Source: an uncultured Clostridia bacterium (GTDB lineage Bacteria; Bacillota; Clostridia; Christensenellales; UBA1242). From it: 11,830 nucleotides of DNA. The position numbers and the translations under genes are program-made. The notes under the pieces are model-generated. The model saw only the letters and a list, made by a program, of their open reading frames with translations, had not been told where the DNA came from and did no database searches. The number at the start of each line of letters is the position of its first letter. The stretch's first letter is position 1. This document shows positions 7,227 through 11,830 of the stretch, piece by piece. The stretch is taken from NCBI GenBank assembly GCA_944384475.1, contig CALWTN010000021.1, positions 1-11,830 of the forward strand, given 5' to 3'.

Positions 7227-9677
7227 CTATGATTTCTTTAATTTTTTAAGCACTTCTGCAAGTTCAGAAACTGCTTGATATTGATTTTGCGATTCTTGCA
7301 CGCCCACGTTTGTGCTTACTTTTTGCAGTCTTGCTGCTTTTTTGATCTCGTCCTTTTCTTCCTGCGTTCTCAACATTTTAACGCCAGAAAGCCCCTTAGC
7401 GCCAATCACTTGACCAAACTCACGAATAACCATCTTGCCTTTATCAACAGCTTGGGTTTCTTTGTTCATCTTTTCAAGCAGTTCATCAAAGCCCATAAAG
7501 CGACCGATTGCTTTTATCGACTCGCCATTAAACCTTAACAAGTGATTAAGCGTGTTTTTAGGGATTGGTTTGTGTTGTTTGATTTGATAGCCGTCCAAAA
7601 CATCTGCGTTTTTAGTGTCTTCAATTTGTTTGTCAACACCCTCAATTTGTGCTTTGTAATCATCCGCCTTAGCTTCTGCTTCCCTAGCGTTATTGCGATG
7701 CTCTTGAGCCTTCGCTCTGTTTGTTGCGGCAGCTCTGACGTGATAGTTTTCATTTCCGTATTTTTCAACGGCCGCCTTGATGTTTTCAGGCGTTCTGCCA
7801 TCTTTCTCCAGTTGTTCTCTAATTTGTTTTGCCAAATCGTTGTCAACATCGTTTTCTGCATCAAACGGATCACTAGAACCTGAATTAAGCCAATCTTCAA
7901 ACTTCTTGGTTTCTTCTGAGCCTTTTTCTTCGTGCTCTTTTGCACTGCCCTCTTCTTTATCCGCCTTCTGGTTTTCAGAAGTTGCGAGTTTGCGTTGCTC
8001 GTCTTCCAGATCTTTAAGTTCATCCTTCTGTTGTTGCAGCCCGTCGAGCTGTTCTTTTCTGATTGCTTCATGCGTTGCCCGTGAAACCTTAGCCTGACCA
8101 TCTTGCGCCTTTTTGGCTTGTGCCTTTTTAACCTCTCGATCCCTAACCTTTTTGGCAACTTTTTCTACCGCTTGTGCAGCCACTTTCGCCGCAGGGAACA
8201 ATTTTGCAACTTTGGCGCCCACAAGCGCTACTGTGGCGATATTTTTGACTGTCAGCGGATTAAGTTTGCCCGCCTCCTTTTTCACTTCTTCGCCAACCGA
8301 GTAGGCATCTGTTGCGCCAATCAAATTGGAAATCAATGTGATGATTTGTTTTGTTGCAAGCAACCCAACGATAACAAACACCAAATCCATGATCGAGTTC
8401 AAAATTGTGCTGCTAAAGAAGGTGATGTTTTGTAGATATGGCAGCACCATAAACAACAAGTTAATGCCGATGATTGCACCATATCCCATCAAAATATCGC
8501 CGACAAACTTTTTCCTCCAATCCTTAAACGCCTTGCCGTCATCCAAAGGCATTATGGCGACAATCGGCCCGACAACCAAAAACAGTGCCGTGCCCTCAAT
8601 AAGCCTTACAATCAAACCAAACACAATGTTAAAAAGCAAAGTGATGCAAATGATAATGCCTAAAAAGCCCATCAAAAAGTTAAAAGACCAAAGGTTGTAG
8701 TAATACCACACCAAACCAACGTTATATTTTGAAAAATTGTCGAAATTTATTGTCCCTAAATACCAAACGGCGCTTGAAAAATATCTAAACGAAGACATAA
8801 GCACCATCGATTCTTCTTTCAAAACGCTTGCAGTTTGAGCATTTGATAATGAAAGGTTGCCCACGAAAGCATAATCAATCATGTTTGCAACGTCTTCAGT
8901 TTGCCCTTCATCTGAAGAAAGCTTGGAGTTGAATATGCCGCAATCAGACCACGCATCGCCAGCTTTAGAAGCGGTAAACGCACCATATCTGACACGGTTG
9001 GCATCATGCGCAGCCACCTGAAAAAGCATGCCCGAAAAAGATCTGCTTGCGGTTGGCGCATGCGAACCGAAAAAGTCATAGGAAAGATAAGTTTCATTGC
9101 CCCATTCATCTGAATCCGACTTAAAAACTTGTTGATAGTTCCCAGTTGAGTTTGCATAAACAGAGGCGGTGTTGCCAGCAGATGAATAAGCCGTGATGCT
9201 GTCAAGCGCTTTAAGCAACACGTTTGATAAATAAACACCAAAAATTGTCACCAGTGGAACTATCGCAAAGGTTGCGATTGATTTGAGCCCTTTTCCCAAA
9301 ATGGCAGTTGGATTGCTTTTTTTAGCATCGTAGTTGTAGTGCGCTTTTATTAGTGACATAATCAAACCAACAACCAAAATTATTGCACCAAAAATAACCA
9401 ACGACCAAAAAACGGTATTTAACGCAGAGTAACTTCCATTTAAACCCAAAATGCCATCGATAAACCGAGAAAGCAAGTCTCCCTCTGTTTCCACGCCGTT
9501 GACGTAGTATGAATCCAAGCCGACAAGCTTTCTTAAAACAAATTGGAAAAGGTCAAGTATGCTGGCGATGCAGGTGTAAAAGAAATAAAGATATTGCGGA
9601 ATAAGAGCAAATATCCCTGTTATAAAATCTGAAATACTAGTCCAAATGCCGCCGAGCATTGAATAAATTCCGCTCAC
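7227..9677 (-). CDS. Polytopic membrane protein, VirB6/ConG-like, first of the array (816 aa)
   Basis: This is the first and longest of the three paralogues. Hydrophobic segments lie at about 15-45, 86-110, 127-157, 319-346, 350-377, 393-416 and 425-447. The outward loop (about 160-315) carries FSGMLFQ (214-220) and NRVRYGAF (227-234). Core motifs are KAHYNYD (111-117), KYNVGLVWYYYNLWSFN (317-333) and DWRKKF (386-391). The tail (about 455-816) is the most charged of the three. Residues 535-690 are Glu/Lys/Gln-rich and look like a coiled coil, and the end carries LRTQEEKDE (769-777). The start is a GTG with GGGAG 6 nt upstream. It is preferred over the ATG at codon 7 because the paralogues also have five residues before the shared MLG. 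It heads the operon behind the promoter at 9712-9740. The type IV secretion assignment is inference from topology. Confidence 0.9.
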   Translation of the reverse strand: MSGIYSMLGGIWTSISDFITGIFALIPQYLYFFYTCIASILDLFQFVLRKLVGLDSYYVNGVETEGDLLSRFIDGILGLNGSYSALNTVFWSLVIFGAIILVVGLIMSLIKAHYNYDAKKSNPTAILGKGLKSIATFAIVPLVTIFGVYLSNVLLKALDSITAYSSAGNTASVYANSTGNYQQVFKSDSDEWGNETYLSYDFFGSHAPTASRSFSGMLFQVAAHDANRVRYGAFTASKAGDAWSDCGIFNSKLSSDEGQTEDVANMIDYAFVGNLSLSNAQTASVLKEESMVLMSSFRYFSSAVWYLGTINFDNFSKYNVGLVWYYYNLWSFNFLMGFLGIIICITLLFNIVFGLIVRLIEGTALFLVVGPIVAIMPLDDGKAFKDWRKKFVGDILMGYGAIIGINLLFMVLPYLQNITFFSSTILNSIMDLVFVIVGLLATKQIITLISNLIGATDAYSVGEEVKKEAGKLNPLTVKNIATVALVGAKVAKLFPAAKVAAQAVEKVAKKVRDREVKKAQAKKAQDGQAKVSRATHEAIRKEQLDGLQQQKDELKDLEDEQRKLATSENQKADKEEGSAKEHEEKGSEETKKFEDWLNSGSSDPFDAENDVDNDLAKQIREQLEKDGRTPENIKAAVEKYGNENYHVRAAATNRAKAQEHRNNAREAEAKADDYKAQIEGVDKQIEDTKNADVLDGYQIKQHKPIPKNTLNHLLRFNGESIKAIGRFMGFDELLEKMNKETQAVDKGKMVIREFGQVIGAKGLSGVKMLRTQEEKDEIKKAARLQKVSTNVGVQESQNQYQAVSELAEVLKKLKKS

Positions 9678-9711
9678 TCACCTCTCCCAAATATATATAA
9701 CTATTTTTTAC

Positions 9712-9740
9712 ATTATAACAAAATATAATGCAAAAAACAA
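9712..9740 (-). promoter_or_regulatory. Main promoter of the membrane-protein array
   Basis: The minus strand has -35 TTGTTT (9735-9740), a 17-bp spacer and a perfect -10 TATAAT (9712-9717) preceded by TGT, an extended -10. The predicted leader is about 28 nt and ends in the GGGAG ribosome binding site. Confidence 0.7.
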
Positions 9741-9848
9741 CAGATTTTTCGGGGTGGAAACCTATAAATTTAACAGAATTTTAAACAATAAAATTAATTG
9801 TGCGCCCAAAGCCCAAATAATCGCCGCTGCCACATCTGCTTTGACTAA

Positions 9849-9872
9849 TTTTTCCCAAAATTTTTCCCAAAA
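9849..9872. repeat. Two tandem copies of a 12-bp repeat
   Basis: TTTTTCCCAAAA occurs twice, exactly head to tail (9849-9860 and 9861-9872), followed by TTGGG. The region lies between the tRNA terminator and the array promoter. A distant AGCCCAA (9810-9816) could pair with TTGGGCT (9873-9879). Function is unknown. Confidence 0.6.
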
Positions 9873-9881
9873 TTGGGCTAA

Positions 9882-9917
9882 AATGAAAAACGCCACACAC
9901 AATATGTTGTGTGCGGC
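9882..9917 (-). terminator. Terminator of tRNA-Ala
   Basis: On the minus strand GCCGCACACAA pairs with TTGTGTGTGGC (one G-U pair) around a CATA loop, followed by GTTTTTCATTTT. It lies 18 nt after the tRNA 3' end. Confidence 0.85.
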
Positions 9918-9935
9918 ATTTCCAAAGTATACTAC

Positions 9936-10012
9936 TGGTGGAGAATATCGGAATCGAACCGATGACCTCCTGCTTGCAAGGCAGGCGCTCTAGCCAGCTG
10001 AGCTAATCCCCC
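9936..10012 (-). tRNA. tRNA-Ala (anticodon UGC), CCA encoded
   Basis: The minus-strand gene is 77 nt including the encoded CCA. The acceptor stem GGGGGAT/ATTCTCC contains the G3-U70 wobble pair that alanyl-tRNA synthetase recognises. The anticodon arm is CCTGC, CTTGCAA loop, GCAGG, with anticodon TGC. The T arm has the usual GGTTCGAATCC, and the discriminator base is A. It has its own promoter and terminator, so it forms a single-gene unit outside any rRNA operon. tRNA genes are common integration sites, but I saw no duplicated 3' end or integrase in this window. Confidence 0.98.
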
Positions 10013-10024
10013 GTAACGTGTGTA

Positions 10025-10053
10025 AATATACCATATTCAAAAAAAGTTGTCAA
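10025..10053 (-). promoter_or_regulatory. Promoter of tRNA-Ala
   Basis: The minus strand has a consensus -35 TTGACA (10048-10053), a 17-bp spacer and -10 TATATT (10025-10030) preceded by TGG. The predicted start is about 6 nt before the mature tRNA. Confidence 0.8.
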
Positions 10054-10061
10054 CAACTTTT
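10042..10061. promoter_or_regulatory. Inverted repeat across the divergent tRNA-Ala/ppa promoter region
   Basis: AAAAGTTGT (10042-10050) and ACAACTTTT (10053-10061) are perfect inverted 9-mers separated by 2 bp. They cover the tRNA -35 box and touch the proposed ppa -35 box. An operator acting on both genes is possible, but so is a coincidence created by the -35 sequence. Confidence 0.4.
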
Positions 10062-10088
10062 GCAATTTTTTTAAAAATTTGCTAAACT
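10060..10088 (+). promoter_or_regulatory. Proposed promoter of the pyrophosphatase gene
   Basis: The plus strand has -35 TTGCAA (10060-10065), a 17-bp spacer and -10 TAAACT (10083-10088) preceded by TGC. The start would fall near 10095, leaving about 12 nt including the ribosome binding site. That is short, so the call is tentative. Confidence 0.45.
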
Positions 10089-10106
10089 GCAAAAAAGGAG
10101 TATAAA

Positions 10107-10637
10107 ATGAACATAAATCAAATGATTTCTTCCGATCGCATTCAGCCAGACGACTTTGTGGCTTTTATTGAAATTGAACAAGGCTCTAAAAACAAATATG
10201 AAATTGACAGTCAAACTGGGCTGATCATTCTTGACAGAGTGCTTTACACCTCAACACACTATCCCACAAACTATGGGTTTATTCCAAAAACATTAAGCGG
10301 TGACGGCGATCAATTGGATGTGTTTGTGCTGTGCAGCCAACCTATCGAAAAGATGAGTTTGGTGCGTTGCTATCCAATAGGCGTGATTAAAATGCTGGAC
10401 TCTAAATCATGCGATGAAAAAATTGTTGCCATTCCTTTTGGAGATCCGCAATACAACTACTACAAAGATATTTCTCGTCTTCCGCCGCATTTGGTGGATG
10501 AAATCAGCCACTTTTTGGAAGTTTACAAACAACTTGAAAACAAAAAAGTTGTGGTTCAAGAAATTGGAGACTGCAAACAAGCAAAAAAGATTATTGCACG
10601 CTGCAAAAAAGAATATCAAAAAAGCCTTAATAATTAA
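10107..10637 (+). CDS. ppa: Inorganic pyrophosphatase, family I (176 aa)
   Basis: This soluble cytoplasmic enzyme hydrolyses pyrophosphate to two phosphates with Mg2+, pulling forward nucleic acid, protein and activated-sugar synthesis. Length (176 aa) matches the E. coli enzyme. Aligned by eye to it, the active-site residues present are E22, K30, E32, R44, Y52, Y56, D66, D68, D71, D98, D103, K105, Y140 and K141. There are two departures. The signature reads DGDQLDV, with Gln69 where Pro is usual, and Ser99 replaces the Glu next to the metal-binding Asp (E. coli E98). The core metal ligands remain, so activity is likely. The ATG is preceded by AAAGGAG at about 6 nt. It is the only plus-strand gene, divergent from tRNA-Ala, and its last codons lie inside its terminator. 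Confidence 0.97.
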   Translation: MNINQMISSDRIQPDDFVAFIEIEQGSKNKYEIDSQTGLIILDRVLYTSTHYPTNYGFIPKTLSGDGDQLDVFVLCSQPIEKMSLVRCYPIGVIKMLDSKSCDEKIVAIPFGDPQYNYYKDISRLPPHLVDEISHFLEVYKQLENKKVVVQEIGDCKQAKKIIARCKKEYQKSLNN

Positions 10638-10646
10638 GGCTTTTTT
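10618..10646. terminator. Bidirectional terminator between convergent genes
   Basis: AAAAAAGCCTTAA (10618-10630) pairs with TTAAGGCTTTTTT (10634-10646) around a 3-nt loop. The stop codon of the pyrophosphatase gene (10635-10637) is within the stem. U runs follow on both strands, so it can also end the minus-strand gene that stops at 10650. Confidence 0.9.
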
Positions 10647-10649
10647 TTG

Positions 10650-11830
10650 TTATAATGTCATGCTTTCACCATTTGATAAGCTCAAAACAATACCGCTCTG
10701 AGCGTAAGGTATTAACGTTTTAGGTGCATTTTTAGAAACTGTAATTCTTGCGGCAAAGCCTTCATTGGCTTTCTCCCCAAAGGCTGCGTTGAATATTTTT
10801 TGAATTGTATTAGGATTAGTTTGCTTTGTGCGTATTACAACTCCGTTGTCCCATGAAGCAATGTCACCTTGTTCAGAAGAAAGCAGAAAATCATAAGCGC
10901 CCACAGTTCCAGCCTTACCGCTGCTTATCTTAGCTTTTGCGTAAACCTCCTCCACAACACTTCCAAACAAATCATTAATATGCCCTTTAACGCTTTCGAC
11001 AACGCTTTCACTGCCTGTCATAGCTGCCAGTGGATAATATGTTGCAACTTGCTCGGTTTCAACGCCATTATTTTGCATGAATTTTATAAGTTCTTCAGTG
11101 GAATGAAGATCTTTTTCAAGTGTGCCTAAGTTTACATCAACCACACAATTACCAGCCTTAGAAACTGCATCTAAATAAACGTGATGTTCATCTCCGACAA
11201 CGCCATAGGCTTTAATTGACTCGATTTTTGTTGAGGTGTTTCCAAAAACATTTTCCAGTGCTTTTTGAATGTCTTTGATATCCTGCGCCTCGGCATTAAA
11301 TTCGTAAGTAGGAGTGTCTTCTTTTGGAGGCACTGTTGACTTAGCGGTTAAATCATCCCAATGATGATCCAGCCCATATCCTGCCGTTAAAAGAACCGCC
11401 CCTGCTGCAAATCCTACTGCACCTTTTCCTGCTGCTTTTAAGATTTTTCTCTTTTTCAAGTATGCTGCAGTTTTTTCATAAGGCGTTTGCAAGCTGTCTT
11501 TTGCTCCATTTGCATTTCTAATAAGATCGTCCGCTTTTCTTCCCTTATCTACCGCTTCTCCCTTTATCTCTTCATTCTTTAGAGTTTCTGCTTTTTTAAC
11601 TAACGCAACATATACCTCTCTTAACTTACGTACGTTTTCAGATTCTTTGTCAAAGGACACATTTCTGTTTGTTATTGCTTCATATTGCGTTTCCAGTTCG
11701 CCAATTGCCTCTTTTTTATCTTTGCGCCCCTGGCGAGTCGAAATTTTTGCTTTTTTAGCTGTTGTTAAATTTTCCTCTAATACTTTCTTAGAACCTGTAA
11801 GAAAATCAATTTCTTCTTCAACTGCTGCGT
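10650..11830 (-). CDS. Single-pass membrane protein of unknown function, 5' end beyond the window
   Basis: I do not recognise this protein. The frame is open from the stop at 10650 to the right edge, giving at least 392 codons. The GTG at 11660 is therefore probably internal, since 56 further in-frame codons precede it without a stop. Visible residues 1-125 are Lys/Glu-rich and likely coiled coil (for example EEEIDFLTGSKKVLEENL near the start). After a basic stretch (KKRKILKAAGK) comes a Gly/Ala-rich hydrophobic segment of about 18 residues (about 136-153), consistent with one membrane pass. By the positive-inside rule the N-terminal part would be cytoplasmic and the C-terminal domain of about 240 residues outside. 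The domain has a single Cys. The last residues (GIVLSLSNGESMTL) resemble the translation of a dispersed repeat and may be a late addition. It converges on the pyrophosphatase gene. Confidence 0.8.
   Translation of the reverse strand, partial: AAVEEEIDFLTGSKKVLEENLTTAKKAKISTRQGRKDKKEAIGELETQYEAITNRNVSFDKESENVRKLREVYVALVKKAETLKNEEIKGEAVDKGRKADDLIRNANGAKDSLQTPYEKTAAYLKKRKILKAAGKGAVGFAAGAVLLTAGYGLDHHWDDLTAKSTVPPKEDTPTYEFNAEAQDIKDIQKALENVFGNTSTKIESIKAYGVVGDEHHVYLDAVSKAGNCVVDVNLGTLEKDLHSTEELIKFMQNNGVETEQVATYYPLAAMTGSESVVESVKGHINDLFGSVVEEVYAKAKISSGKAGTVGAYDFLLSSEQGDIASWDNGVVIRTKQTNPNTIQKIFNAAFGEKANEGFAARITVSKNAPKTLIPYAQSGIVLSLSNGESMTL

Noticed and set aside
7535..8158. Minus-strand open frame of 207 codons
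   Set aside because: It is an alternative frame inside the Lys/Glu-rich tail of the 816-aa gene. Its Lys/Arg/Thr-rich composition is the frameshifted reading of that tail and it has no start signals.
9754..9993. Plus-strand open frame of 79 codons ending in RNRTDDLLLARQAL
   Set aside because: The second half is the antisense translation of tRNA-Ala, a well-known annotation artefact, and there is no ribosome binding site before the ATG.
2524..10012. Integrated conjugative element bounded by tRNA-Ala
   Set aside because: No duplicated tRNA 3' end, integrase, relaxase or other transfer gene is visible in the window. Only the array's resemblance to VirB6-type proteins supports it.

Overview
The window looks like chromosomal DNA from a low-GC, probably uncultured member of the Bacillota (Clostridia- or Mollicutes-like). 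Support comes from strong AGGAGG-type ribosome binding sites, AT-rich spacers, TTGACA/TATAAT promoters and a Gram-positive-like 23S rRNA. Both TGA and TAG serve as stops, so the standard bacterial code applies. Apart from a pyrophosphatase gene, every gene lies on the minus strand. The lineage is inferred; no marker here fixes it.

Positions 1-1606 hold the 5' part of a 23S rRNA gene that runs off the left edge. It is preceded not by a 16S gene but by its own strong promoter (A/T-tract UP element, TTGACA, extended -10) and a structured leader, so the 16S and 23S genes appear to be unlinked here. Positions 1861-2244 have no gene. They contain a terminator with a GCGA tetraloop, a perfect DnaA box and a 94-bp cloverleaf-like nested palindrome. 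The palindrome abuts the stop codon of a 61-aa gene that has its own promoter.

The centre (2524-9677) is a minus-strand array of three paralogous polytopic membrane proteins of 816, 744 and 789 aa. Each has a hydrophobic N-terminus, two further hydrophobic blocks, an outer-face loop of about 160 residues, four more membrane segments and a Lys/Ala/Glu-rich tail of about 300-350 residues. Length and layout resemble VirB6/TrbL/ConG-type inner-membrane components of conjugative type IV secretion systems, including those of mycoplasma and Gram-positive integrative elements. No ATPase, coupling protein, relaxase or integrase is visible. The first two genes are tightly spaced behind a promoter at 9712-9740. 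The third has an additional internal promoter and ends at a strong terminator.

To the right are a tRNA-Ala(UGC) gene (minus) with promoter and terminator, a divergently transcribed family I inorganic pyrophosphatase (plus), and a shared bidirectional terminator. The last gene is a 5'-truncated, minus-strand, single-pass membrane protein that continues past the right edge. All six promoters proposed here carry an extended -10 (TGN) motif.
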